Positions 45,289-58,529 of a stretch of 64,000 bases of DNA are shown one piece after another. The position numbers were made by a program, and so were the translations under genes. How positions within the stretch are numbered: the first letter of the stretch is position 1; each line of letters begins with the position of its first letter. The stretch comes from Voacanga thouarsii (lineage: Eukaryota; Streptophyta; Magnoliopsida; Gentianales; Apocynaceae), in assembly GCA_026120185.1 (NCBI GenBank), contig JANUWF010001783.1, forward strand, positions 8,027,001 to 8,091,000. Reading direction: 5' to 3'. The notes beneath the pieces are model-generated. The model saw only the letters and a list, made by a program, of their open reading frames with translations. It searched no databases and was not told where the DNA came from.

Positions 45289-46466
45289 AAGGTACTCTCT
45301 AACCATAATGATATTAAAAGTCCTTCGACCTGAATTCATCATAGTTTCCTACTTTATAATTTCAATATTTTGAAATTGTCTAAGGTGTCTTTAACCAGAT
45401 AATAAATTAGATCACAGTTGGATATAGAATAAACTAAGGAGAGGAATAAGATTGATAGCGAAGGAATTTGTCCTTCTCAATTATGGAAGAGATATCCATA
45501 GGCCCCTTGATAAGTCACACTGTTAAAATGTATGGTCGTGATCAAATATATCAATTTGAGATATTGATATAATTTGTTTGAATAGTCTACTATGAGAACT
45601 ATAAATAGTTAATTAAGTTTAATAAGGATGACATACTCTGTGTCTTATGCTTAATCTGGATATCGTGTGACAAAAGAACTAAATATAAAGTTATGGTTTG
45701 GTTCAAAGAGATCAATGATCTTCATTTAACTTAGATAGTTATAATATTTTGTTAGAAACCGCTTATAACTTGTGGGCCATTTAAATGTGATTTGGGCACA
45801 CTGCCAGTGTTAAATGAACCTATAGGGTCACACAATAAACGAACTTGTCAGGTTATTTTTCTGGTAATTAGGTTCGATGAATCTGAAAATATGTCTAAAT
45901 TAATCGAACCTAGAAAATTAACTAGATATAATAAATCTGGAAGTATGTCCAAACTTGATGCATCTGGATGATGTCCAGATTGTAAGAATCTAACTTAGTA
46001 AATTAATTAGTTAAATTATTGAGATAATGACAGAATCTTATCATATCAGTTTTAATTTAATTTGAATTTAAAATAACATATGATAAGATATTATTAGAGT
46101 TAGTCTCCAAGAGGTTCGGGTGGTTTTAAAAGAAAACCCTAACCGTTTTCTCAAAAGAGTTCTTTGTTAATATTCGTGCCTCCATTCACTAGAAAATTTT
46201 AAGCCTCTCAAATCTTAGGCACTAGCACTTCCGGGGTAATGAGTTAGTTCGTCGTATGTATCCGATAAAGGGCATTCACACATTGTAACATCTGGTGATC
46301 GTTCGAGTTGCACGTACGATAGAAAAATCAGAATATAAAGAACTTGATTATGCCAAGCAAAGATAATTCTGTAATCCCTAGATCATCTTAATCGTTTGGC
46401 TTGGGTCCTCGGAAAGGATTCATGGATGTTTTTCACGTTTAAAAGTCCACGAATCCTAACAAATAT

Positions 46467-47414
46467 TTGTTGCCCTTAGTTGCTATTTGATTAAGTAAAC
46501 TATAGCTAGAACATGATGTGGTTTCGGTGAAAAGTGAAAACATGAGATTTACCCTATCATTTTGAGTTGGGTTTAGAGTAGCAAGTGTCATTGATTTATA
46601 TAACCTTTTGATAGACCTGAGCGGATATCAAGGATAAGGACCGACTTATTAGATTTTCTACCATAACCTTGAGGATAAGATAAGTTTCCTTTATAGTCAT
46701 GAACTGTTTGAATATGAGCTATGGATGTATTTTCAAAAACCATAGCATGACTCAAATAAGTATGTGGCTTATTTAATTATGAACACTTATGCTAAAAATG
46801 TTGATTTTGAAAGTATACCTTCTTGAAATATTTGTGAGATCTGAAACACATTATTTGGAAAGGTATTAAGCTAGTCTTGTAGGATCTGCAATGCGAGCTT
46901 TGTGAAATATGAAAAATAATGACGTTGAGTACTCATTGAGGGCAAGACCTCTATACTAGCTTTTGGTTACACTAAGGATATCTTCTGGTAGGTGGCCACT
47001 TTTGAGAGGTTGACCTTTTCTATTAAGGCATATATATAAGTAGGTTGAGTTAGTCCTCAGTTAGCAATGACTAGAGGAACCGACATCTGGATATGGGACA
47101 GTCAGATTGGTATTAAGTAAGAGTAGAAGAATATCACTTGATAGAATGTACACCTACCTGGTAATTTTAGATTGCATATACTACACCTTCAAGGTGGAAT
47201 TGTGCCTATTCACCACATACTTGGTAATAATGAAATATTGATGCTCCATGAGCATATGTAGTAATCTTCAAAATTTAAAATTTATTATTTATGAAAATTG
47301 GTTTGGTACGTTTCCAAAGTGAGACTTGGGAATTTTTATTTGAAACTCAATACGCTTACCTGATATTGAATTCTTTTCAAACAAAATATTTTATGTTCAT
47401 TTTACTACATGATC
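46467..47414 (+). other. Last visible piece of the plus-strand Tekay LTR
   Basis: Non-coding. Similar in layout to 39360-39860 of the solo LTR (GACGTTGAGTACTCATTGAGG, TAGGTGGCCAC, then text where the relatives have GACTGTGGTTTGCCGG). It ends with ATGATC at the insertion point of the minus-strand Tekay element. No gene or RNA is seen. Confidence 0.6.
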
Positions 47415-48967
47415 TGTAACACCTCGCTAATATGTGACCCAAAAGGGGGTCGAGGAAGTTGCTTTATCCTTAAGACCAGGGATTTTTATTATTAGATAAA
47501 AGAAAAATAAGAAGAAATTCAAACTTAAAGTACAACTCTTCAAATTTATTACAAAATTCTCTTAAATAAAATTCAAAAGTGTACAAATCAAAATCAATAT
47601 CTCCAAATAAAAGTAGCTAAGCATAAACAATTCTTGTCCCTAATAGTTCCTCACCTTGGATCTAGAATCTCTCGAAACATGGCATAGAAATCGTGTGAGA
47701 AAGAAATTCTCAGTAAGTCCTGTGTGTGCACATGAAGAATTTGTAGAGTTTCATGATGCAATTTAGAAAGTTATTTGAAGTAAATATTTACAAGTTATTA
47801 ATTATAGAATAATTGTTGAGTGGTTTCAATTTCAATATTTCACAAATCAATCCAATTGAGCTCAGGAGTTCAAAGTTTAGAAAAGCTACAAAGTCAAAAC
47901 CACTCATAATATAATTACAACACATGCATCATAAACTGAAAAGGGGTCATAAAACCCTGTATCATGACCAACCATTGTGAAACCCTACATCATAGTAAAG
48001 TTAGTGATCAGCCCCCTGAATAGGATTTTCATCCCTCGCCTACACAAACCCACTAATTGCCCATCTCCGAATATCAGTCTTACCAGGATTAGGTGCAAGT
48101 GTGGACTGGCCTGACTTGCTAGTACTGGCGGCTTTTTTTTGATAAAGCTCATCTCTTGGAGATGGCCACCTACTAGAAGACTAACCATAACTCTTAGAAG
48201 CTAGTATTGGAAGCCTACCATAATCGAGTACTCAACACATCTATTACTTGATTTAGGGTGTGTACAAACAATTTATTAGGATTATGAGTTTGCTCAAACA
48301 TGGAAGTGTAAGTTGTTTTCAAAAATGATTTTAAAAGTATACTGCGTTTTTTAAAACATTTGCTTGATCAAAATATGGTTTAGTGCACAAAGAAATGGTT
48401 TATTCATGTTTGATCAACAAGTTTGCATTTCTAAAATAACATCACATACAAACATTTGACTTGCAAGTTTGCATTGCATTTATCGAAAGAAGTTATGCAA
48501 GGACTTACTTGTCAGAATCACTTGGTAAAATGGTTTACTGGGTTGTGCAACTTAGCCTAATAAGAAATTAAAAGTCTAAATTATGACCTATTCCATTCAT
48601 AGAATTGGAAGCATAAACGTCTCAACAATTCACTATCCATAACTCCCAAGCATTAACTTTAATCATCTAGTATCATATTCATAACACATTAATTACCCAA
48701 ATACTTAACATATATCATGTGAAACCCCAGTCAGAACCAACCTTAGAGTAAAGGGATTGGGATGCATATCATATTTTATTGCATGTTTAAATATATTTTT
48801 ATATAATTTTATGTGCTTTGGATTAGTGTTTTATAGCCTTAAGGGCTTGATTATACTTATTGGATAAACAGGGCAAAATGGCAATTTTTGCTTGAGGAGA
48901 AAATAGGGAGATAGCTTGAGGATTAAATAGGAAAAATATTTTTGGAGAGAAAATAAGAACAAGAGTT

Positions 48968-49027
48968 GTTGTCGTGTAGTGATTTGAACTTTGGAATTAA
49001 TTCTTGAGGTCTTGGGTTCGAATTCCA
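48968..49027 (+). other. tRNA-like module in the second solo Tekay LTR
   Basis: GTTGTCGTGTAGTGATTTGA (48968-48987) corresponds to the A-box-like part and CTTGGGTTCGAATTCC (49011-49026) to the T-arm. Here the second half is better kept and the first half worse than in the copy at 36104-36165. Confidence 0.5.
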
Positions 49028-50656
49028 TCATTGGAGCTTTAGCATGATTAAATTTTATTTTTGCTTGGGAAAGGGTATTTTTGGCCTTAAGTACCTTAGC
49101 ATAGGGTAGAGGTGTTGTCCTAGGGGAGACATGATAGGAGTACTCTAATCCTATTCTCATACCTACTCAAAATTTCCTAAGAGAATTCATTTCTTCTTGA
49201 TCTTTAATTTCTCTTAATTCTCAATTCATTAGATTGGTCAAATTTGTTCTATCCAATTTCATTCCAGAAATTTCAGTAAATTGCTGTGGCTTTGAAGGTT
49301 CAAAATGTCTTAGTGAAAGACATCTTATGGTCTGAAAATGTGGTAGAGATGTGGAGATTCCAAGAGAACAAATCCCTCTAGTGAACCTTCTAAAATTGCA
49401 CTCTAGTTAGGTTCATTTTCCTTCATGGCATGAACTGAAATTTTTCCAGCTTCTTGTGCCTTCAAGGTGTCGAAATTCTTAGCCATTATTCCCTCTCAAA
49501 TGCTGCCAGAAATGGCCTTTTGATCAGCTTGAGATATGAATTTTTCTGGCCATTTTCGGACTGCACAAATGCTGTGCAAAACCAGAGAAATTTCTGGTTG
49601 AATTCGCAGCTTTGGAGGTCCGAAACCAAGCTGTTTTCTTTCAATTTTTGCTCAGCATCTTAGCCACGTTTTTCCTTCATAAAGAAGGCTGGAAACCAGC
49701 CTTGAAAGACCTAAAATCTCCTCCAAAATCTCTGCAAGCTGACTAAAAAATGGCAGCCGAAACTGTCCAGAAATTCAGCACCTTGCGAAAATTCTGTACA
49801 GGAAAATTTTCATCTTTGTTTCCTAATTCATCACTGGCCAAAACTTCAGCTTTCTTAGGCACAAACCACTCTTAAACAACCATGATCAGAACTCCATTGT
49901 CTTCCCCAAGCTCCTACACCAAAATCAGACATAGCTGCCCGAAAATTTCTCCAGCAAATCTCTGCAATCATGCTTTGATTAGATACCAAAATTCCAGCAA
50001 CATTAATTTAGCAACCTTCCATAAAATGTTCCTCAAACAATCAGACTTATTCTTCACCATTTCACTCCATATTTTCGGCCACCATTACCCCTCTTCAATC
50101 AGCTTTCATCCAGCAGAAACACTGCACAACAATTCGGCCATAGCAGCTTCCCAAAAGCTCTCTAATGATCAAAGATATTCTTGCTATATTTAGTTTTTAA
50201 ATTTGATTCCTTAAGATATTCTTTTAGGATTTCAACAACTAGCCTTTCATTTTCCCTTCCAAACCAGAAAATCATCTACCAAAACCCTACAAACAATTTG
50301 GCCAACCCTAATTCCTAAGAATTTCGATAGTTTCAAATCAAAACATCTCTACTCTATTCAACCTTTAAGAACACATAGCACACCAAGAATACATACTCAT
50401 TCCTTTCGCCTAATACCCCTCCAAATCACTTCAAACTTCTTCTAAAAACTCAAGAATTCTTCTAATCACTACCGTGAGACCATCCATACTATTTTTAACT
50501 TCAAACTCCAAAATCCAACTTGCTCTTTTGGATAAAAAACCAAAATTTTTGTGAAGGATCAAGAATACCTTCAAGGTAGGTTTGTTCTAACAACTTCATC
50601 TTCTCTAATATTTTAACTCTAATGAATATGTATATGAATAAACATGCTAATGGAAT

Positions 50657-50681
50657 CTCTCTCTCTCTCTCTCTCTCTCTC
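50657..50681. repeat. (CT)n microsatellite in solo LTR 2
   Basis: About 12 CT units, same position as the run at 37796 in the twin LTR. Confidence 0.93.
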
Positions 50682-53600
50682 TTGGCCGAACCTCTCTCCC
50701 TCTTGGCCGAATGATTTCTTCACCAATGGCCATGCTTTCTTCATCTCCATTGGACGGATTTAGACATCTAGGAGTTGAGATCCATTCGAAACTCCTTCAA
50801 GGTACTCATCAATCAAGTAAGTCCCTTCAATCCTCTTTTTAGGCTCTAGATTCATGTCTCTAGGATGATATTGGAAGGAGATGGGCTATGAGTGTGGTTT
50901 AAGCATGTGTTGTTGTGATGAGTTGAGATTGAAGCATGAATATATGTATGAATATGATGGAGATGGGATTTATGCATGAGTTGATTATCTTGGTTAAATG
51001 TATGGTGTTTCAGGGTTTAATGCATGCCTCCATAATTAAGTATGCTAGAGATTATGTCATCTATGTTGAATAGGATTTATATTCTTGTGTGATTATTAAA
51101 GCCATGGTTATATTTATGCTAGTAAAGGTTAGATCATGCCTTAGTAAATTTGGATCTATGCTTATATTCATGATTTGGATGATTTGATGATGTGAAGGGG
51201 TGAATATGTTCATGATTGTGGTTAGCAATAGAATTATGATCATGACCTAGTTGTCCCTAAGCTAATTTTATTTCTTCAATAAATATTTAATATTATGATT
51301 TTTGGCTAGTAATTTCGAAGAACCCTAGGAAGGGTAGATTTGGATTATTATATATAATAAGGATATTTTAGTCAAATAAATAATAGCTTTTGCTAGAAAA
51401 ATAAAATATATAAATATTATATAAAATGATGAAATCAACTAAAACCTTTTATGAAAATAATCATAATAAGTAAAATATTTATTATTAAAATTTAATTATT
51501 ATCTTTTAACCAAAACCTATTAAAGTTTATCTATTATGTTTCAATCAAGACTCATTAAAATTTATTTTCAACTAATTTTAGTTATTAATTATTTTCTAGC
51601 AAATAATTATTAATAAATCATTATTTTACCTAATACCGCCTAAGGCTTTTCATCAAATAAACTCTAAATTATTTTAGCAAGATTTAACCCTTCAACTTAT
51701 TAGTACCTATTTTCTAAAACTCTAATTATTTTAAATATCATATTAGCCTTAACTTATAAACCCTTTTTATTTATTATTTGGCCTTAAAGCTTGGGACACT
51801 AGGATCATGGTTGTAGTAGTGAGTTGAGTTAGTTTTATTTGTGAAAGTAGATTTTGGCTTGAGTTTGATTATGGTTTGTATTTACCTCATGCGGGGTTAG
51901 GTCAGCTGTTGGAGACCTCTTATTGTGAGCAAGAATCAGGTAAGTTCCCGCATAAAACTTGTTTGATGCAAAATGTTTATTATGGCAAGCCAAATGTAGA
52001 GTGCATGGACACTCATTTCTGTAAAGGCAATTGAGGATTGTCTCCTATCTTATTTCCGTCAACCAAATTATTTGAAAATCAATAAGCGGATTTACTCAAA
52101 ACTCTTTCTAAAGCTGATTTTGACAAACTTTGGAAACCCTTAATTGCTATTTTCAAGTGGAACTATGTTCTACTCGTCTTTTTTTTTCCCCAAGTGGGAT
52201 AAGTTACGTTGAGTACTCAATCGGGGTAGGCTAGTAGTACTAGTTTTGAAGAGTAAGAGTGAGTCTTCTGGCAGGAGGCCACCTCTAGAAGATAACTCAA
52301 CTTGGAGAAACGTCAATACTACTTAGTCATGTCGGTCCGAGCTAGCAGTTTTTATTTCAGTTAAGTGACTGTGTTTTGCCGGAATGGACACCTGGTTGTT
52401 GTTTGGGTATAAAGAAGGAGGATTATCTTGCCCGGTAGACTGATCACCTACTTTTTGTCAGTCTGCACAAAGTGTCAGCATTCTGACCGGTTATGGGGCC
52501 CAACGTGTGGTAACCCATAATCCTTTCTTTCGAGTGGTTGATTTTATTGATTATGTATGGTTGGAAAAGGCAAAACACCACTCTTGCTTTTGACTAATGT
52601 TTATTGCTTGCCAATATTTCTCTTATAAAGATTTCACACTTTGCATCCACGAACTGTTTTCACTGAACACCCAAAGCACACACGAACTTACTGAGATTTC
52701 TGTCTCATCACCTTTTTACCATGATTTCAGGTCGATCCTGCTGTGGGGATGAGTAGCTGGTGTTATCTGCCTTGGAAGAGAATTCTTGTCATTTATTCTT
52801 TTTTTCCTTATGTATTGCTTTGGGGAGTTGAACGTGGATAATTTTATTTATGGATTTGTTTTTCTTTTGGGAATTCTTGGATTTATCCTTGGATTGTAAT
52901 AAATTTTAAGTTAAAGTATCATTTTTATTCCGCTATTTTGATTATGTGACTTAGTTATAAAGACCCCTTGTCCTTTGGACGGGGCGACATCCCCGGCCCT
53001 GGCGGGCCTAGGTAGTGGGGTATTACATATTCCATATGATTAATAAATAATTCCTAGTGAATAATTTATAAATTGTATTAAATGGTAAATAAATAGGTAC
53101 ATAAGTAAGTAAATACATACTTAAATGTATCAGTAAAAAATAAATAGACAATTATTTAAGAAAACGATTCTTAAATTGAATAAAATATCATAATAATTAA
53201 TAGTTAATAATTAATTTGTATTTTAAATAATAAATAGAAATTCTAATGCTAGTCGTGAATCTAGCACTACTACAAGTGAATAATAATTTTAGTAAAATAA
53301 TTAAATAGATAGATAATAAAATAATTAATTATAACTATAATATAAAAAATAATGGGTATTAAGATAAAAATATTAACTTGTATTGAGTTATACTACGAAA
53401 ATTGAAATAGTGACTAGATCTTACAGTTTCATACAGAAATCATGATAAAGAACCCAAACCATCAATATCACTCAATTTATCAAGATAGCATGTTAAGTAC
53501 AACATATAATCAAACATATGTTCAATCACTAAAATCAATCCAAAAACTTCAGCATAATATTAGTACCACAACCGTATTTTTTTTTTATCTACAAGAATTT

Positions 53601-55367
53601 CATAAGAAGGGGGTGGTTGAACTCACTTGTAATGAAGGCTTCGGTTGATCTCAAAAGACTAAGACTGGGGGAAGATTTCTTAGTGTGCTTAAATCCCAAT
53701 GGTAAAAAGGGTAGCCTTATCTTAAAGGAGGGAGTTGCGTGTGAATGGGTTGTTTTAATGAATTTTGAAGAGGAGATGAGTCTCAGATAAATATAAGGAG
53801 TAGGAAGAAAGGTTATGAGAGTGCTTTGTTCTCTTGTATAATTGAATAAGGAGTAGCAAGAAGGGTTTTTGGGTGTAATGTGAGAGAGGAGGCTGAGAGG
53901 ATCTTTTGTGTGTGAGAGTGTTGCTTTGGATGGAGTGAGAAAGTATGAAGAGAGAAGGCCGATAGTGGTTGAAGGCTTGGTATGTCTTGGTCCTTAGATG
54001 AAGCAATAATGGGGGAAATGTTAGGGAAATTGATGAAACAAGAGTGGAAGGTACTTAATTTGTGGAAGGTTTCAGGGGAAGTGATCCAAGAGGAGAGGGG
54101 AGATGTGTTTTAGTTATGGTGATGGAGAAAGACGATGATCACAAAGTATTCCAGCCTTTAGAAGAGGTAAAAGAGGGTAGGATTTTTCAATTTCTAAGAA
54201 AGTTGAGGTAATGAAGAAGGTTTTGATGGATTCAAGGGTTCTAAGTTAATTAAGAGGAGAAAAGTGAGAGGAGGATGGAATGGTACTGACTTGCTTGTGC
54301 TTCTGAAATTCAGTAAGACCGAATGGCCTGTGTGAGTTTGGGTTTCGACTGAAGTAATTGAGAGATAAGAGGGAGAAGTTTTAGTGTTTTCTTGTGCAAG
54401 GGAGTGTTGCTTGTGTTTGTTTGAAAAGGCCAAAACCAAAGTGTTTTGCTATCCATGTTGTTTCAATTTGTGTTAAAGGAATAGGAGTCTGAAATCCCCC
54501 TAGCTGCTTGTTGGAATTTTTGAAGACAATGGAGTGGAATTGGAGGTTAGCTAGTTGGAAACTTTGGTGAAAGATCCTGCACTACGTTTCCTTGTTGGGG
54601 AAAAGAAGTATATCATTTAGTACTGCTGAGATAATGGAATTTTCTCTCTCTTGTTCCCCTTTCCTATTTTCGATTAGGTTTAATAAGGAAAGAAAAGTTG
54701 TTCCCCAACTATGCTTAACCGAATGAATGGTGGGTTCAGCATACTCTTGGCCGAAATCTTGGGAATCTATAAGGAAAATAATTATTTGAGTTTTGAATTC
54801 AAATTTTGGAAAGAAGAAGGAAGATGCACTTAGCTTAGAAAGGAAAAGGATTTTCAACAATCCTAATTGCCGAAATTAGTGATTGATTGAGGCTTTTATG
54901 GTGGGGAAAAAAAATAGAAGGAGTTTGAAAAGGAAATACGAATATACACCTCCTAGGAGTTCCTGATTTTCAAATCCCATAAAAGAGAAATAAAAATTCC
55001 AACTTTGGCAACAAAATATTTTTCCATTGTTCATGATATAATTAAGTTAGTAAAGATGATTTAGACCAGCTGCTATGAGGGAAGTGATAAACATGGAAAC
55101 GAAAGGATGAAAAGTAAGAATATATTGGGGAAGGTTACTAAAATTATATCTTGAAGGAATATTCTAGGATAATCGGCTACTATATGGGTTGAACTAATTA
55201 TAGAAAGCTTTGAATATACTAAGGTAAGAATATATTTAAGAGGACTTTAGTAATAAATCTTGGTAGAAAATCCTCCAATCCTATTATGGAAATGGCAGCT
55301 AGGTTTCTTGCATTTGCTAGCCAAGAAGAAAGGAAAACGGAATAAAAAGATGTCTAAGAAAGAATAA

Positions 55368-55430
55368 GCATTCGAACCCTCAATCGATTCATTAAAATCC
55401 CAACTCTCTAACCACTATACAACATAACTC
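55368..55430 (-). other. tRNA-like module in the minus-strand Tekay LTR
   Basis: Read on the minus strand: GTTGTATAGTGGTTAGAGAG (55424-55405) then GAGGGTTCGAATGC (55380-55367). The spacing is about the same as in the solo LTRs, and the A-box-like half is closest to TAGTGGTTAGAG. Confidence 0.5.
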
Positions 55431-55689
55431 TCGTGTCCAAATCTAACACAAAAAATCTTCATATTCCAAAACCTTTATCTCAAGTTCCCTCTAAAGTAAA
55501 AATTAAACAACAAAATAACCCAACATGCATACAAACATAACGTACAAGCTAATTAAGGCAACTAGGATCAATAGCTATACACATAAGACACATAAAATCG
55601 TGAAATTAAATATGCTCATACTAGCATATAAATGATGTAATGCATGCCTTCATACTATCCAAGGTAATTTAGGATAGGTTTTACTTCTC

Positions 55690-58500
55690 CTCTCCTTAAA
55701 GGAATTTTGCCTTGAAATTCGCGGGTATTACCTCAAGAGTAGCTCAGGGTATTTCTTTTTCATCCATTCTTCTGTTTTCCATGTTACGTCCTATGTTCCA
55801 TGATGGTCCCACAACACCTTCACTATCAGTACTTGTCTATTCCTAAGGTCCATAACATTGCGATCCATACTCCTAATTGACTTTTCCACATAACTCAGAT
55901 CCGGACGTAACTGTAGTGGCTCATTGTTAAGTGCATGATCTAGGTCTAGTATATATTTCTTAAGCTGAGAGATATGGAATACGTTATATATCCCAATTAG
56001 GCCTTCCAGTAAGTCCAATTTGTACGCTACCAATCCAATTCTCTCAATCACCCGGAAGGGTCCCAAATACCTCAGGCTTAACTTTCCTCCTTTCAGATGT
56101 TTCAATATTCCTCTAATTGGATTCAACTTCAAGAACATGTGATCCTCTACTTGGAATTTAAGATCTTTCCTTGGATTATCAACATAACTTTTTTATCTAC
56201 TGTGTGCTGCTTTTAGTTTCTCTCCGATCAGCTTCACTTTATCTATCATTTCCTAAATATAGATTCTTCAGTTCTGTTAATCTATCCGTCCTCCAACCAA
56301 TGTTAACATAGTGGTACTTGACACTTCTATTAATATAGAGATTCGTAGGTGTCATCCCGATCAATGATTGATAGCTGTTATTGTATGCTAACTCAGTACA
56401 TGGTATAGAATCAATTCAAGCATCCCCAAAATGTAAAACACATGCCCTTAATATATCTTCCAAGATATGTATAACTCTCTTAGACTATCCATCCAGCTAT
56501 AGGTATGTTGTGTGCTGAATTTCAGTGTGGTACCCATTAATTTTTGGAACTTAGCCTAAAATCTAGAGGTGAAACTTGAGTCTCTATCAGACACAATGCT
56601 AGTCGATACCCCATACAACCACACTATCTCTTGAGTATAAATCTAAGTTAGCTTCTCTATTGAGTATCTCACATTCACTGGAATGAAGTGTGCTGACTTC
56701 ATCAACCTGTCAACAACTACCCAAATAGCATATCGTTGAGTCTTCGTCACAAGGAGTCTGGTGATGAAATCCATAGTCACTTCTTGCCATTTCTACTCAG
56801 GGATTAGTAAAGCTTGTAGCAGTCCGACTGACTTCTTGTGCTCCGCCATAATCTTCTGACATGTTAAACATGTAGATACATACTGCATCACATCCCTTTT
56901 CATTCCAAGCTATCAGTATACTTTCTTCAAATCCCGATACATCTTCACCTCTTTGAGATGAATGGCATATTTGCTTTTATAGGCTTCTCCTAAAATCTTC
57001 CTTTTTAGATCCTTATCCTTTGGTACACATAACCATCCTCTAAAACAAAGTACTCCTGACTTATCTTCTCGAAAATCTTCCCCTTCTCTTGTAATTTCCT
57101 TAGCCTTAAAAGACTGAAATTCTATACTATTCCGCTACTTCTCGAGGATTTCCTATCTCAAATTCGATTCAAGTCTTAAATTACTTATGTAGATCTTCCT
57201 TTCTCGGACTTTTGCTCCTATCAGTACCATTTCCTACACAGCATTCACCTCCTGCACTCTTAGTCTGGCAAGTCTTGCCTTTCTACTTAAAACATCAACC
57301 ACCACCTTAGCTTTTCCCAGGTAGTAGTTTATTGGGCACCGATATTCCTCTAAGAATCCCATTCGTCTGTATTGTCTAAGAATCAGGTCCTTCTGAGTGA
57401 AGATGTACTTAAGGCTCTTATAATTCGTGAATATCTCATATTCTGCCATATACAGGTAACGCCTCTATTTCTTTAGCGCAAACACAATCGCTGCCAGCTC
57501 CAGATCATGGGTGGGATAGTTTTCTTCATAAGATTTCTACTTGTGGGAGGAGTAAGATATAACTTTATTATCTTGCATCAAAACAGCTCCCAACCCCTCC
57601 TTGGAGGCGTTTGTGTACAAAGTATATGGTTTGCTCTCCTTCGACAAGCTCAACACTGTTGCAATCATCAATTTCTTCTTAAACTCCTAAAAATTTTTTC
57701 GCATTTCTCATTCTATACAAATAGGATATCTTTCATTTGTAAGCGGGTCATCGGTGAGGCCAAGATGGAGAATCCCTTAAATAATCTTCTATAATACCCG
57801 GTCATCCCAAAGAAGCTTTTGATCTCTATGATATTCTCCGATTGTTTCCAATTCGAGATAGCTTCTACTTTGGCAAGGTCCACTTTCATGCCGTCTTTTG
57901 CCACCATATGTCCAAGAAAAACTACGGTATTAACCCCAAACTTACATTTGCTGAACTTTGCGAATTATTTGTGCTCCCTCAATTCTCCAATACTAGCCTC
58001 AGTTGCTCAGCGTGCTCTTCCAAACTCCTGGAGCAGATCAAGATATTATCGATGAATACCACTATGAACTTGTTCAAGTATGGCTGGAAGATCCATCCAT
58101 AAGGTCCATAAATACTGTTGATGCATTAGTCACTCCAAAGGGTATTACCATAAACTCAAAGTAGCCGTATCTTGTATTAAAGGCCGTTTTGGGGATGTCT
58201 TCCTCCTTAATTCGTACTTGATAGTATCCTTATCTGAGATCTAGTTTAGAGTAGCAACTGAATGCTTACATTGATCAAATAGCTCATATATCACGGCAAG
58301 GGATACTTGTTTTTTATTATCAAGTTGTTTAGCCCCTGATAGTCAATACATAATCTTAGAGTCCAAAATACAGAATGTACTTATCGGCTTCCACTAACTT
58401 CCCCAATAGTGTGCTTACTGATAAAACGTAAGGCAATTCCGTCCAAACCCAACCCATATGAGATGCATGAATTTCATTAATGTATAAGTGCTTTGAACCA
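55690..58500 (-). pseudogene. Tekay/Del-like pol: RT, RNase H, integrase, chromodomain remnant
   Basis: On the minus strand from 58500: RT with the catalytic box altered from x-D-D to FIDNILI (58055-58035). The RT thumb is in the frame 57907-57713 (KVEAISNW, FFGMTGYYRRLFKGFS). RNase H ends in the frame 57449-57234 (NYKSLKYIFTQKDLILRQ, VVVDVLSRKA). The integrase core is around 56880-56250, with WQEVTMDFITRL for the first acid and SIVSDRDSSFTSRF for the second; the third region is scrambled by shifts. The C-terminal domain is in the frame 56138-55791 (KGGKLSLRYLGPFRVIERI, NVFHISQLKK), and after a stop DVTWKTEEWMKKKYPEL marks the chromodomain edge. More than ten stops are present. This family targets heterochromatin through the chromodomain; this copy cannot. 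Confidence 0.9.
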
Positions 58501-58529
58501 AAGTCAATCAAAATATTCATAAGGCAACC

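Larger units (their letters stand above)
29957..46461 (+). mobile_element. Solo copia LTR, family A (outer copy), split by element B
   Basis: The left piece 29957-30303 starts TGTTAGGGATATGC. The right piece from about 45291 to 46461 ends CACGAATCCTAACA. Together they are about 1.52 kb and align end to end with the intact family A LTR at 41977-43502. Flanks are AATAG (29952-29956) and AATAT (46462-46466), a TSD with one change. No internal region accompanies it, so it is a solo LTR left by LTR-LTR recombination, and it sits in the Tekay LTR. Confidence 0.85.
17766..47414 (+). mobile_element. 3' LTR of the plus-strand Tekay/Del element, split by several insertions
   Basis: Begins TGTAACACTCC right after the PPT. 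The LTR pieces are 17766-18148, 18945-20670, 29875-29956 and 46467-47414, about 3.1 kb in all. The last piece carries GACGTTGAGTACTC and TAGGTGGCCAC, matching the same places in the related solo LTRs (near 39389 and 39457). Interruptions are a LINE, a MULE, a solo copia LTR with its own contents, and at 47415 the minus-strand Tekay element. The natural LTR end (GGTGTTACA type) is not seen, as it would lie beyond the last insertion, outside the window. This LTR is the oldest layer of the middle block. Confidence 0.75.
48718..53027 (+). mobile_element. Solo LTR, Tekay/Del-like, twin of 35855-40203
   Basis: Starts TGTGAAACCCCAGTC, ends GTGGGGTATTACA, and aligns along its length to the first solo LTR with many substitutions and small indels. 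Flanks TATCA (48713-48717) and TATTC (53028-53032) match at only three of five positions, so the TSD is decayed or the edges have shifted. The tRNA-like module is at about 48970-49025, with a better B-box-like GGGTTCGAATTCC than the first copy. No coding content. Confidence 0.9.
47415..55683 (-). repeat. 3' LTR of the minus-strand Tekay element, interrupted
   Basis: Two parts, 47415-48717 and 53028-55683, separated by a solo LTR of the same broad family. On the minus strand the LTR begins next to the purine tract AAGGAGAGGAGAAG (55702-55689). The usual TGTG start is degraded to TAAAACC. A tRNA-like module is at 55425-55368 (minus), about 258 bp into the LTR. The minus-strand frames at 53755-54860 are LTR text, not genes. 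Confidence 0.82.

Noticed and set aside
53755..54860. Three minus-strand frames of 80-90 residues as small genes
   Set aside because: They lie inside the Tekay LTR, have no domain or coding signature and match the pyrimidine-rich part of related LTRs.
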